Origin: Nitrospira sp.
GTDB lineage: Bacteria > Nitrospirota > Nitrospiria > Nitrospirales > Nitrospiraceae
Assembly (NCBI GenBank): GCA_015903945.1
Contig: JABMDL010000036.1
Span: 1-45,682 of the forward strand
Length of the DNA stretch: 45,682 nucleotides
Reading direction: 5' to 3'
Position numbers and translations under genes: made by a program. This document shows positions 28,571 to 37,330 of this stretch, in pieces (positions within the stretch are counted from its first letter, which is position 1; every line of letters begins with the position of its first letter). Below the pieces are notes generated by a model that was not told the origin of the DNA, did not search any database, and saw nothing but the letters and a program-made list of their open reading frames with translations.

Positions 28571-28769
28571 GGACTCTTGAACGCGTTCCTTGTCACTATT
28601 CGGTTCGAAGGTATGGACGAAAAGAAGTCTACTGGTGAGGGTAGGGAATGTCAAACGAATCCTGGAGAACGGCGTGCTTCGAGGACACGCCCAGATCATC
28701 ACATTGCGGCTGCGGAAATGAATGGGCTATACTTCGCGGCGCCTGGTGTTCATGGAGAAAGTGCAACAT

Positions 28770-30200
28770 ATGACGGATCACGGTCAATTGGCCACCTTCG
28801 GAATCACGGAGCTCGAAGCGCAGCATGCGCTGGATCGGCTCAACGTTCGCGATGTGGATTACGCGGACCTCTACTTCGAGTCCCGGGTGTCGGAGTCGGT
28901 GTCGATGGAAGAGGGGCTTGTCAAACGCGCCGCCAAGAGCATTTCGCAAGGCGTCGGAGTCCGGGCGACGGCGGGTGAAAAGACCGGCTTTGCCTACTCC
29001 GACGAGCTGACGAAAAAAGATTTGGAACTCGCCGCGGACACGGCTCGGTACATCGCCCATTCGCCCAAGGGAGATCGGGCGGTGCCGGTACCTGCGCAGA
29101 GGCGGCCGACGAGGGACCTGTATCCAATCGAGCGGGCCAAGGCCGATGTGGCTACGCCCGAGCGGGTCTTGCTGCTAAACGAAATCGACGCCGAAGCGAG
29201 ACGCTATGATTCCCGGATCAAGAACGTCATGGCGTCCTTCAACACGGAATATAAAATTGTGGCGGTGGCGACGTCGGACGGGACCCTGGTTGGTGACGTG
29301 CAGCCGCTGTCTCGTCTGCAAATCACCTGCATTGCCGAAGAGAACGGCAATCGCCAGGTCGGGAGCTTCGGCGGGGGCGGGCGCGTCGGCTTCGAATTTT
29401 ATCGTGAGAACAACCGCCATCTGGACTATGCGCGGGAAGCCGCGCGTGAGGCGATCCTCAATCTGTCTGCCGTTGATGCGCCTGCCGGTGCCATGCCGGT
29501 GGTGTTGGCCGGAGGCTGGCCCGGCATTCTCCTGCACGAAGCGATCGGCCATGGGCTCGAAGCGGATTTCAACCGGAAGAAAACCTCAGCCTTTTCGAAC
29601 TTGATCGGAAAACGCGTGGCGTCTGAGGTGTGTACGATCGTGGACGATGGGACACTGCCCTTTCGACGCGGGTCCCTGAACATGGACGACGAGGGCACGC
29701 CCACCGGCTGCACGACCCTGATCGAAAACGGCATTCTCCGCGGCTACATCACCGACAAGTTAAACGCGCGTCTCATGGGTATCGCCCTGACAGGCAATGG
29801 CCGGCGTGAGAGCTATCAGAGTGTGGTGTTACCCCGCATGACGAATACCTTCATGTTGGCCGGAGAGTCGGACCCGCAGGACATCATTCGTTCCGTCAAG
29901 AGGGGGCTCTACGCCGTGTCATTCGGCGGCGGACAGGTCGATATCACCAACGGCAAATTCGTCTTCTCGGCCAGCGAAGCCTATTTGATCGAGGACGGCA
30001 AGGTCACGAAGCCGGTCAAGGGCGCGACGTTGATCGGTAATGGCCCCGAGATTCTCACCAAGGTGTCAATGGTCGGACACGATCTAAAACTGGACAACGG
30101 CATCGGGACCTGCGGCAAGGACGGCCAGTCGGTTCCTGTCGGGGTCGGCCTGCCGACCATCAAGATCGACGAAATCACCGTGGGTGGAACGCAAGGGTGA
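28770..30200 (+). CDS. tldD: TldD metalloprotease subunit
   Basis: A 476-residue product if translated from the ATG at 28770, which has GGAGAAAG upstream; an in-frame ATG at 28752 lacks such a site. The zinc motif HEAIGHGLEADF (HExxxH) is intact, and the C-terminal beta region (SFGGGQVDITNGKFVFSASEAYLIEDGKVTKPVKG) is typical. TldD pairs with PmbA/TldE to form a protease that processes small peptides. In E. coli it matures microcin B17 and degrades the CcdA antitoxin. The partner gene follows 92 bp downstream, which supports a joint role. The natural substrate here is unknown. Confidence 0.95.
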   Translation: MTDHGQLATFGITELEAQHALDRLNVRDVDYADLYFESRVSESVSMEEGLVKRAAKSISQGVGVRATAGEKTGFAYSDELTKKDLELAADTARYIAHSPKGDRAVPVPAQRRPTRDLYPIERAKADVATPERVLLLNEIDAEARRYDSRIKNVMASFNTEYKIVAVATSDGTLVGDVQPLSRLQITCIAEENGNRQVGSFGGGGRVGFEFYRENNRHLDYAREAAREAILNLSAVDAPAGAMPVVLAGGWPGILLHEAIGHGLEADFNRKKTSAFSNLIGKRVASEVCTIVDDGTLPFRRGSLNMDDEGTPTGCTTLIENGILRGYITDKLNARLMGIALTGNGRRESYQSVVLPRMTNTFMLAGESDPQDIIRSVKRGLYAVSFGGGQVDITNGKFVFSASEAYLIEDGKVTKPVKGATLIGNGPEILTKVSMVGHDLKLDNGIGTCGKDGQSVPVGVGLPTIKIDEITVGGTQG

Positions 30201-30292
30201 TCAACACGTCAGTCTTCAACCGTCAAACGTCAATCGAGATGAACCCGTGCCACGGTTGACGAATGATGCATGACGCATGACGGGGAGAAGTA

Positions 30293-31681
30293 ATGATTCA
30301 GAAACAAGAAACCGGTAGGTTTGTCAGAGCCACCCAGAGCACCTACGCCCAATTGGCGGCGGATGTGCTCACTTGTGCCAAACAATGCGGTGCAACCGAG
30401 GCCGATATTGTCGTGGCGGATGGAGAAACATTTTCGGTGCAGGTCCGTGTTGGCGCCGTCGATCGATTAACCAAGGCGCGAGAAAAACGGCTCGGTCTGC
30501 GCGTGTTCGTGGGGAAACGCTCGGCAACCACTTCCACCTCCGATTTTTCGAAAGCATCCCTCGACCGGCTCGTGTCCGAGACCTGTACACTGGCGAAAGC
30601 CGTCGTCGAAGATCCGGTGTCCGGGTTGCCGGAGGCGTCAGAGTTGGCCGGCGATCGGCCGGATCTCGACCTTTATGATGAGACGGTCCTTGGTCCGGAA
30701 ACTCAGATCGATTGGGCCAAGCGCGGCGAATCGGCGGCGTTCTCCGCTGATTCACGGGTGACGAACTCAGAAGGCGCGGAGTTCGATTCATCGTCGGGCC
30801 GGGTGGTGCTGGCTAACAGTCACGGGTTTGTCGGATCGTATCAGAGCTCCAGTTTTTCCTTGTCGGTGTCACCGATTGCGACCGAAGCCGAAACCGGCGC
30901 AATGCAGCGTGATGCGTGGTACGAGGTTCAACACAAGTTTGCACGATTGGCCTCCGCGGAATCGATTGGACAGGAAGCGGCCCGGCGTGCGGTCCGCCGA
31001 TTGGGTGCGCGGCGGGTGGCGACCAAGCGCGTGCCGGTCGTGTTCGATCAGGAGACCGCGGGCAGTCTATTGGCTAATCTGTGCAGCGCCGTCTCCGGCT
31101 ACGGGCTGTATAAACGGGCCTCCTTTCTGCTCGATCAACTCGGCCATGCCGTCGCATCTGATAGGATCACAGTCTACGACGACGGACGCATGGCCGGTGG
31201 ATTGGGGTCGCGTCCGTTCGACGGAGAGGGAGTGGCTACGCGCAAGAACACGATCGTCGAGCGGGGAGTCCTCAAGAACTATCTTCTTGACACCTACTCG
31301 GGGAGGAAGCTGGGATTTCCATCAACAGGGAATGCCTCTCGGAGTGTCGGAGAGAGCCCCTCTGTCGGGCCGACCAATTTTTATTTGGTGCCGGGCGTGA
31401 AGACCCCCGAGGAGATAATCGGATCGGTGAAGGAAGGACTCTATCTCACCGAGGTGATCGGGTTCGGCATTAATATGGTGACGGGGGATTACTCCAGAGG
31501 GGCCTGCGGATTCTGGATCGAAAACGGCGAACTGGCTTTTCCCGTCGAGGAAATTACCATCGCAGGCAATCTGAAACAGATGCTGAAGGACATTGAAGTG
31601 GTTGGCAGCGACTTGGTCTTCCGCGGCCGCATCGCCAGCCCGACGCTCAAGATCTCCGAAATGATGGTGGCCGGAAATTGA
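30293..31681 (+). CDS. pmbA: PmbA/TldE, partner subunit of the TldD protease
   Basis: A 462-residue product preceded by GGGGAGAAG. It has the family pattern (GLRVFVGKRSATTSTSDFS near the N-terminus, LLDTYSGRKLGFPSTGNASR, TGDYSRGACGFWIENGELAFPVEEITIAG) and, as expected for TldE, lacks the HExxxH zinc motif of TldD. It forms the non-catalytic half of the TldD/E heterodimer in the cytoplasm. Adjacent tldD and pmbA genes contrast with their unlinked positions in E. coli. Confidence 0.94.
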   Translation: MIQKQETGRFVRATQSTYAQLAADVLTCAKQCGATEADIVVADGETFSVQVRVGAVDRLTKAREKRLGLRVFVGKRSATTSTSDFSKASLDRLVSETCTLAKAVVEDPVSGLPEASELAGDRPDLDLYDETVLGPETQIDWAKRGESAAFSADSRVTNSEGAEFDSSSGRVVLANSHGFVGSYQSSSFSLSVSPIATEAETGAMQRDAWYEVQHKFARLASAESIGQEAARRAVRRLGARRVATKRVPVVFDQETAGSLLANLCSAVSGYGLYKRASFLLDQLGHAVASDRITVYDDGRMAGGLGSRPFDGEGVATRKNTIVERGVLKNYLLDTYSGRKLGFPSTGNASRSVGESPSVGPTNFYLVPGVKTPEEIIGSVKEGLYLTEVIGFGINMVTGDYSRGACGFWIENGELAFPVEEITIAGNLKQMLKDIEVVGSDLVFRGRIASPTLKISEMMVAGN

Positions 31682-31696
31682 AAGCGTAGGGCGTAT

Positions 31697-31759
31697 AGCA
31701 TATGGCACGAAATCGGAAAGCGCAGAATCGCTTGTGCCATCAGCTATCAGCCATATGCT
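31697..31759. repeat. Inverted repeat in the pmbA-dienelactone hydrolase gap
   Basis: Arms AGCATATGGC (31697-31706) and GCCATATGCT (31750-31759) are perfect 10-bp complements, and an inner pair GGCAC/GTGCC (31704-31708, 31734-31738) overlaps the same axis. The unit is about 63 bp, AT-richer than its neighbours, and has no open frame or T tract. It looks like a small dispersed palindromic repeat (REP or MITE-like); other copies would have to be sought outside this window. Confidence 0.55.
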
Positions 31760-31781
31760 CCTAGTCCACAAGGGGTGAATC

Positions 31782-32486
31782 ATGGCTGCATCGATCAGGG
31801 AAACCACAGTCAAATATCTCAGCGGCACGGTCAGTATGAAAGCGTTTGTGGCTGCTCCGGTCACCAACGAAAAACTGCCTGCCATCATTGTCATTCAGGA
31901 ATGGTGGGGGCTCACCGAGCATATCAAGGATATCGCCAAGCGCTATGCGGCGGAAGGATACGTGGCGATTGCGCCGGACCTGTACTCACGCCTGGACCAC
32001 GCGCTCACTACCGATCCCGCCGAGGCGGGAAAGCTGATGAATGCTCTCAAGCAGGAGGACGGGCTTAAAGATTTGATTGCTACCGTGGGGTATATCAAGT
32101 CGTCTCCGGAAGTTGATCGGACGAGGATCGGCGTGACCGGGTTCTGCATGGGCGGATCCTATGCACTGCTGCTGCCTTGCGTGAATGCCGACATCAAGGC
32201 GGCGGTGCCTTTTTATGGCCAAGTGCCGAATCCGGACAGGCCGATCGAGAAGCTGTCGGCGCCGGTGCTGTACTTTTATGGAGAGGATGACGGCTGGATC
32301 ACCAAGGCGGACGTGCAACGGCTGGCGGCGGCGTTGAAGAAATACGGCAAAGTGGGTGAGATCAAGACCTATCCAGGCGCGCCGCATGCATTCTTCCGGG
32401 ACAACGATCCGTCCGTCTACCGGCCGGAAGCGGCGAAAGACGCGTGGGCGAGGACAAAAGCGTTCTTTAAGAAACATCTCGGCTGA
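31782..32486 (+). CDS. Dienelactone hydrolase family protein
   Basis: A 234-residue alpha/beta hydrolase. The nucleophile motif is GFCMGGS (Cys122), with an Asp in GEDDGWI (about 169-170) and His202 in GAPHAFF completing the Cys-Asp-His triad of the dienelactone hydrolase family; QEWWG (Glu40) supplies the family's gating glutamate. The family opens dienelactone rings in chlorocatechol degradation, but most environmental members act on unknown esters or lactones. There is no signal peptide, so it is cytoplasmic. No catechol-pathway genes lie nearby, so the substrate is not assigned. Confidence 0.92.
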   Translation: MAASIRETTVKYLSGTVSMKAFVAAPVTNEKLPAIIVIQEWWGLTEHIKDIAKRYAAEGYVAIAPDLYSRLDHALTTDPAEAGKLMNALKQEDGLKDLIATVGYIKSSPEVDRTRIGVTGFCMGGSYALLLPCVNADIKAAVPFYGQVPNPDRPIEKLSAPVLYFYGEDDGWITKADVQRLAAALKKYGKVGEIKTYPGAPHAFFRDNDPSVYRPEAAKDAWARTKAFFKKHLG

Positions 32487-32531
32487 TGAAAATGTCCTCT
32501 AGTTTCGTTCTGTGCCATCCAGAGCAACACC

Positions 32532-32990
32532 ATGCCGCTTGATGCCGAGATTGCAAAGAAAATGCTTCAGCTGGTCACGTCGCGGTACGACGACCGGCAC
32601 TGGCGGAAGCGCATTGAGAAGACCCTCAGCCTCCCTCAGTCCGGCGTGACCGATCCCATCCAGCAGCAGATTTTTGTTTTTCTCAAGCTGGGGCTGAAAG
32701 CCTACAAGTCCCGCCGGGCCGATCCGGACTCGTGGATTCTGGGGGGGTATGCGACCAAAGAAGTCATCGACCGCGCCAAATTCCAGCCCCAGCTCGTCGG
32801 GCCCACGATCAAGAAAGATGATGTCGCATTTCTCGGCACTGACCCCGGCAGCGACGTCACCGAAGCCTGGTGGGATGACATGCTGGTACAGTGGTTCGAC
32901 GTGCCGGAGGAAGAGAAGCCTGCCGAGGAAGCAGGCGGGGAGAAGGCCGAGGAGTCAGACTCACCATCTGCCGCGAAGTTAAAGGCTTAG
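32532..32990 (+). CDS. Conserved hypothetical cytoplasmic protein
   Basis: A 152-residue protein of unknown function. The first 125 residues look like a folded domain (MLQLVTSRYDDRHWRKRIEKTL, FVFLKLGLKAYKSRRADPDSWILGGYATKEVI, ending EAWWDDMLVQWFDV), followed by a charged Glu/Ala/Lys-rich tail. There are no signal peptide, membrane segment or cysteines. The start is 45 bp after the hydrolase stop on the same strand, so co-transcription is likely. I do not recognise the family. Confidence 0.75.
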   Translation: MPLDAEIAKKMLQLVTSRYDDRHWRKRIEKTLSLPQSGVTDPIQQQIFVFLKLGLKAYKSRRADPDSWILGGYATKEVIDRAKFQPQLVGPTIKKDDVAFLGTDPGSDVTEAWWDDMLVQWFDVPEEEKPAEEAGGEKAEESDSPSAAKLKA

Positions 32991-33224
32991 ACCCTCCTGT
33001 GTTTGGCCCTTGCTCGATGCCAAGGTTCAACCGCTCCCACACCTCCCGGAGCGACCCGTTCGGACTCCGCTGAGCGGAAACCTTCGGAAATTCCTTCGCA
33101 GACTCTGTCAGTTTCCGTCTTCCTTCTCAGCGGAGCCTCGACGGGCCCCCGCTCCTCTGGTGAAGTCCGCTCTGCGCCTCGGCATCACTCTAAAAAGTAG
33201 AACATTCCAGGTTCCTTCCGCATG

Positions 33225-33907
33225 CTACGCGTATCCGAATCTGTGGATGTCATGGCGACGGCAAATTTTGTCATGTGGCACGATTTCCTCGTTCTCGTCG
33301 CTGAGAAAGGCGCCCTTCACTTCGATTGAAGTGGCCTGAGATGCGCGTAGGCCCCAAATGGCTTTCTCTTGCTCTTCTGGATCGGGACGAGTTTTACGTG
33401 CAAAGGCATCGAGGGCAGCCAGTGCATTGTGACGCCATAGCGGAACTATTATCTCTTCGATAAGGCAGTGGTTGAAGGCAAAGGATGCCTCAGGCAACCA
33501 GACTTTTGCCGAACAAGCTGTAAGTGCAAGGCGGACGCGATCAACGGACATGTGGACCCTGGGCGGGTGGGCTTCCGCATAGCAGATCAGCCGATCTAAA
33601 AGGGAGGCGATCAGCTTCGCATTCTGTTTTTGCCCTTCGTTGGGATCGGCAAGATACTGAGCTCTGTATCCAGCAGGACTGTTGAAGAAGAGATCGATAA
33701 TATGACCAGGTAGTGCCAACTGGAACTCGGGCCGGTGGCACAGCCTGAGCATCCGGTTTTGCCACGACAGACTTCGAATTTCACCACCGACGATTCGGCG
33801 AGAACGTGTTCAATAATCTCCGAAAACGCTGCTGGCCGTTCTAGTGCAACACGGCGCTGTTCATCGAATTGAGGCGCAAACCGCCACGTAACCTCGTCCG
33901 GATTCAT
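33225..33907 (-). pseudogene. Frameshifted gene of unknown function
   Basis: Two overlapping minus-strand frames read as one protein. The first starts at 33907 (MNPDEVTWRFAPQFDEQRRVALERPAAF...VCRGKT) and the second continues from about 33752 (MLRLCHRPEFQLALPGHIIDLFFNSPAGYRAQY...) to the stop at 33225. Insertion of one base near 33753-33758 (GKT-R-MLRL) joins them into about 227 residues. The protein is soluble with scattered cysteines, and no family is recognised. The start ATG overlaps the stop of an upstream minus-strand frame (ATGA), suggesting a former operon. It is either a pseudogene or a sequencing error; I lean to real decay because two further genes nearby are also broken. Confidence 0.6.
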
Positions 33908-34110
33908 ATCGATGGCGCTCGACTAGTAGATCTGCTGCGGGCGACCTTGCCGTGTAACACGGTAACCTTGGCACCCTGTGCAAGCAAGTCTACTTGGGAA
34001 TTAAATACTTGTTCAATGCTTTGTCCTGTCCACCAACCGGGATAGACAGCGATTTCCGCGGGCCTTGATCGAGCCTCGGATGGAAGGGATGGGCACGGAG
34101 GGTTCGCCAT
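33904..34110 (-). CDS. Possible small or truncated gene coupled to the frameshifted gene
   Basis: The frame ends with a TGA that overlaps the next start as ATGA. The convincing part is short (AEIAVYPGWWTGQSIEQVFN, then SQVDLLAQGAKVTVLHGKVARSR). The ATG at 34110 gives 68 residues but lacks a ribosome-binding site, and the true N-terminus may be lost. No family is recognised. I regard it as the surviving 3' end of a gene, with low certainty. Confidence 0.3.
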   Translation of the reverse strand: MANPPCPSLPSEARSRPAEIAVYPGWWTGQSIEQVFNSQVDLLAQGAKVTVLHGKVARSRSTSRAPSI

Positions 34111-34422
34111 GGCGCCAGATGCCAAACCAGTTGCCAAATCAGGTGCCGTGGCGCCGTCCTTCTGGTCCGGTAGGGAGCATGGCGAACAGAGAAACACTTC
34201 TTTGCAGCCTTACTCCATCGCATCATGGTGAAGCCGGAGCTGACCACGCTTGGTCAGCCGAGGCTGTCCTCTCAGCTGTTGATTTGAAAGGTGTCGCTCT
34301 ATGACGTGAAAGGGAAACAACGTGAGAGTTATGATCCGAACAGATTCATTTGCGACGGCTAAGGCAGGGGTTCGCTAATCGTGAGGCGGTAAGCGGCGGG
34401 GGCGTGGTTTCTCACTCAGCCG
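34111..34422. other. Degenerate spacer in the decaying region
   Basis: No intact gene is supported. The notable feature is a 30-bp stretch at 34329-34358 that matches the 3' end of the uracil-DNA glycosylase gene (see the repeat entry). Short open frames on both strands lack start signals. Confidence 0.4.
34329..34358 (-). repeat. Second copy of the glycosylase gene's 3' tail
   Basis: On the minus strand this reads QMNLFGS followed by TAA, nearly the same as QMDLFGS-TAA at the end of the glycosylase gene (34647-34676). By eye 24 of 30 bases match, and most differences within the tail codons are synonymous, so it looks like the end of a homologous coding sequence rather than chance. Two codons upstream the frame is closed by a stop, so only the tail survives. 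The two copies flank a 73-codon gene. Confidence 0.5.
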
Positions 34423-34644
34423 CTAAGGCTTCGCCGACCTAGATCGTTTTCTTGCCATGAGGCTTTTTTTGAGGTGGCTGATTGCTGTATGGGCTTCGTT
34501 CAGCTTATCAATCATGTGGGCCAGCGATTTATTGGCGTCTTCAGCGAGGAGGCCTAGCAGCAATTCATGGTCATCGTTCCGTGCCCGCACGCGTTTGGCG
34601 GGTTCGGCCCAACCGGCGCGCGGTTTGGTTGTTTTGGAAATCAT
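34423..34644 (-). CDS. Small basic, probably helical protein of unknown function
   Basis: A 73-residue product whose ATG follows the glycosylase stop codon after two bases. The central part (LLLGLLAEDANKSLAHMIDKLNEAHTAISHLKKSL) has a heptad-like pattern suggesting a helical hairpin or coiled coil, and the tail is Lys/Arg/Ser-rich (ARKRSRSAKP), which might bind nucleic acid. No ribosome-binding site is obvious, so translation may be coupled to the upstream gene. It lies between two direct copies of the glycosylase 3' tail. Function unknown. Confidence 0.5.
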   Translation of the reverse strand: MISKTTKPRAGWAEPAKRVRARNDDHELLLGLLAEDANKSLAHMIDKLNEAHTAISHLKKSLMARKRSRSAKP

Positions 34645-34646
34645 GG

Positions 34647-35281
34647 TTATGACCCGAACAAATCCATCTGCGCGGGATGGGGCGGATCGATTTGTAAGGT
34701 TGGGGCAACTGGTGAAGCGGCTGTGGAAGGTTCGGTCGGTTTGGTGTTCCGGTCCAGGAACTCTTTCAACTTCTTGAAGTCTTCTTTCAGCGTGTCCATC
34801 AAGTTACCTTGATGCAGGGCCGCGGCTGGATGCAGCAAGGGGAAGATCACAAAATCTTTCATGTAGAAGGCCTGCGCCTTCACCTTCGTAATGCCCACCT
34901 TGCGTTCCAGTAACGTTTGTGTCGCCCAGTTGCCGAGCGTACAGACCAGCTTGGGACGGATCAGCTGGATCTGCTGCAAGAGGAAGGGCTTACAGGTCTC
35001 GACTTCATCCTGTTCCGGGTCGCGGTTATTTGGGGGGCGGCACTTGATGACGTTCGCAATGTAGATTTGATCGCGCGATAACCCTGCTGAGGCAAGGAGA
35101 TCGTTCAACAGTTTGCCCGCCGCGCCGACGAACGGCAGCCTGGGGCCTCACCCACGAACATGATGCTCGCGTGCGGATTGCCCACGCCGAACACAACTTG
35201 ACTGCGCCCAAGCTTGGCCAGTTTGCACCGCTGGCAATTGTGAAGGGATTTGGCAAGTTCTTGGAGCGGTGTCAGGATCAT
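34647..35281 (-). pseudogene. Type-4 uracil-DNA glycosylase, disrupted by an internal deletion
   Basis: The frame starts at 35281 (MILTPLQELAKSLHNCQRCKLAK) with the first Fe-S cysteines Cys16 and Cys19, and reads to MFVGEAPG (41-48). It then shifts: the next family segment (LPFVGAAGKLLNDLLASAGL) is present but out of frame, and the intervening catalytic stretch, normally like xxEDxxG, is missing. About 22 bp appear to be deleted. The downstream part keeps IANVIKCRPPNNRDP, the second cysteine pair (C-x15-C) and LLHPAAAL. Family-4 UDGs remove uracil from DNA. Loss of the catalytic motif plus a stop at ARRANC* makes this copy inactive. Confidence 0.85.
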
Positions 35282-35358
35282 GGTTGAATAGAATTGATCG
35301 GGGAAAACGGCGGTATCTTAGGAAGGTGGGTTAGCGTTGTCAATGAGAGGGTGAGGAT

Positions 35359-35950
35359 ATGAAAGAACGAAGCGTGCTCCTTCTTACTGTGCTCTGGACA
35401 ATCGCGCTGCCGGCGCTGGTGTCTGCCGCCTGGGTTGAGGTGGCGGCATGGAAAGATCCGTCGCTGTGTGAGAAGGTGGCAAAGTTTTTCGGAGATCGGC
35501 TGGCGCCCGATACCGAGTTGATCAAGACGGTGGACTGGAAACCGGTGGAACTGAAGGGACTGGGGCCGAAGACGAGACAGTGTTCCAGTCTCGACAGGGC
35601 GATCATTGATCTGGACAACAGCGGAACGAAGGACCTCGTCGTCAAGACGACGTTCTGTGTTTCCAGCCGACAGCTCTGTCCTTGAACGTACAAGTTGGCA
35701 GGATCTGGGGCCGTTGTTGGCCACGAATGATAAGTTCGAACGGACTGGCGGCACGTATCCGCTTGTATCCCTCCCGATGGAACGGAGCCCGATTCCCCCC
35801 GCATTGGCGACGATGTTCACGGCCCACCCGTTCATCCTGGATTCGTTGGCGTACGTTGCCCTGACAGATGCCAAGGGTGAATGGCTGGTGATCGCGAAGT
35901 ACTTGGGGGGAGAGCGGTTTGAAGATCGGTGTTATCTGAAAGCAAGATAA
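35359..35950 (+). pseudogene. Exported protein of unknown function, frameshifted
   Basis: The start at 35359 follows GTGAGG and gives a signal peptide (residues 1 to about 23) and a domain up to LVVKTTFCVSS, with a stop at 35685. The continuation lies in another frame (VFPADSSVLERTSWQDLGPLLATNDKFERTGGTYPL... to YLGGERFEDRCYLKAR) ending at 35950. The two halves fit as one secreted protein of about 196 residues with a shift, perhaps a small deletion, near 35655-35670. The segment DLDNSGTKDLVVKT resembles FG-GAP or repeat-type DxDxDG motifs of extracellular proteins. Function unknown. Confidence 0.65.
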
Positions 35951-35996
35951 ACTGAGGTTCCGGTCACACGAAGGTGCGATACGTTCGGCTTACCTC

Positions 35997-37325
35997 TCAT
36001 ACCTGCCCAAGCCTACTCCCGCTGATGATTTCCGCACAGCGTTGCGCGCTGACAACCGCACTCTCGATGTTGGCGGGCCATCCGGTGTCGGTCCAGGCAC
36101 CGGCGATCAGGAGATTACCCACGGGGCTCTGTTGGATGGGCCGGAGCAGGGCCGCGCCTGGTTTGAGTGACAGCGCTGCGTGGCTCCGCCGGTCAATTTC
36201 CACGGAGTGGATCTCCTCCTGGCTGATTTTCGGGGCCAGCAGGCGAAGCTCGGCCAGTCCGAGGTTGGTCAGTTGTTCATCTTCCAATTCCATGAGCGCA
36301 GGACTACCGATGGCCGAAAGCCGGTAGCGAATCTCACCGGCTCCACATGGGGCGACGGTGAGGTAGTGAAACGGCCGGTCCGCGAGCAACAGTAGCCGTG
36401 GTGACGCCGTCGTTGAGCGCCGTGCGAACTGGACGGTCGTTTGAGGCAAGGTTTCCAGTTCACTGATTTGTGCGAAATAGGCATAGCGCGTCAACAGGCG
36501 TTCAGGTAGCAGAGGGAGCAGCGTTCGGTGGGAAAGGGCGGCGACATACCATTGGGCCTGAAGCACAGGTCCATCCTGAAGCCGGACGCCGGTGACCCCG
36601 TCCGGTCCAAATCGGAGTTCAGGTGACAGCGAGCTGGTCAGAATCTGCGCGTGCTGTCGTTGTACCGCCTCTTTTAGAGGACCGAGGAATCGGTCTGTGA
36701 CCAACCCATGCAGGAATGTCAGCCGCGCGTCCATTGTCCGGCCCAAAAACAGAGTGGACAGCTGCCGCACGAACATCGCGGCGGACAGGCATCCCAACTC
36801 GTTGCCGGTCAGCCATAGAATCAGCGGGTTCCAGATACACTGACGAGCCTCCTGGCTCTGGCCGATCGACGTCAGCCATTCGTTGGCAAGACGGTTGTCC
36901 AGGTCCGCTGGAAGTGATTCTGCTTGCTCCCAGATCTGTTCCAGATGCGAGAACAGTGTCCAGCGGTCGTGCCACGACAGGCCATGGAAGCTGAAGAGGC
37001 TGGTCATCCACTGAAGCGCGCCCGGAAGGTGAGTGGCCTGATAGGCGGCGATCCGTCCGGTGGGAAGAAGAAATTCGAGTGGAACTGTCCGGTCCGGTTG
37101 AGAAGGGATGGTGCTCTCGATTGAGCGGAGCAGGAGCCATGTTGCCTGATGGCGTCCGAACAGAACGGGGGCGGCGTCGGTTGGATTCATCCCATAGCTG
37201 TCTTGCCAATCAGGATGATCGAGGAGGGTAACTCGATACCCCTGTCGATTGAGGAAGTGCGCCACCGCCAGCCCGGTCAGACCCGCGCCCAAGACAAGAA
37301 CCGTCTGTTCAACCGGAGTGGTCAC
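35997..37325 (-). CDS. hpnE: Squalene-associated FAD-dependent desaturase HpnE
   Basis: A 442-residue flavoprotein. The dinucleotide-binding motif VLGAGLTGLAVAHFLNRQGY opens the protein, and the C-terminal FAD segment NLLIAGAWTDTGWPANIESAVVSAQ closes it, as in the amine-oxidase/phytoene-desaturase fold. In the HpnCDE route this enzyme reduces hydroxysqualene to squalene. The GTG at 37325 is favoured, just after the hpnD stop; a TTG at 37346 overlapping hpnD is possible. It lies in one transcription unit with hpnD, supporting the assignment. Confidence 0.88.
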   Translation of the reverse strand: MTTPVEQTVLVLGAGLTGLAVAHFLNRQGYRVTLLDHPDWQDSYGMNPTDAAPVLFGRHQATWLLLRSIESTIPSQPDRTVPLEFLLPTGRIAAYQATHLPGALQWMTSLFSFHGLSWHDRWTLFSHLEQIWEQAESLPADLDNRLANEWLTSIGQSQEARQCIWNPLILWLTGNELGCLSAAMFVRQLSTLFLGRTMDARLTFLHGLVTDRFLGPLKEAVQRQHAQILTSSLSPELRFGPDGVTGVRLQDGPVLQAQWYVAALSHRTLLPLLPERLLTRYAYFAQISELETLPQTTVQFARRSTTASPRLLLLADRPFHYLTVAPCGAGEIRYRLSAIGSPALMELEDEQLTNLGLAELRLLAPKISQEEIHSVEIDRRSHAALSLKPGAALLRPIQQSPVGNLLIAGAWTDTGWPANIESAVVSAQRCAEIISGSRLGQV

Positions 37326-37330
37326 GAGGG

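Noticed and set aside
28571..28702. N-terminal extension of UppS to 28702
   Set aside because: The added residues do not resemble the family, and the ATG at 28570 gives a normal-length protein.
30201..30292. Short TGACG/CGTCA direct and inverted repeats between tldD and pmbA
   Set aside because: The units are only 5-6 bp and irregular, which is within chance for a spacer of this composition.
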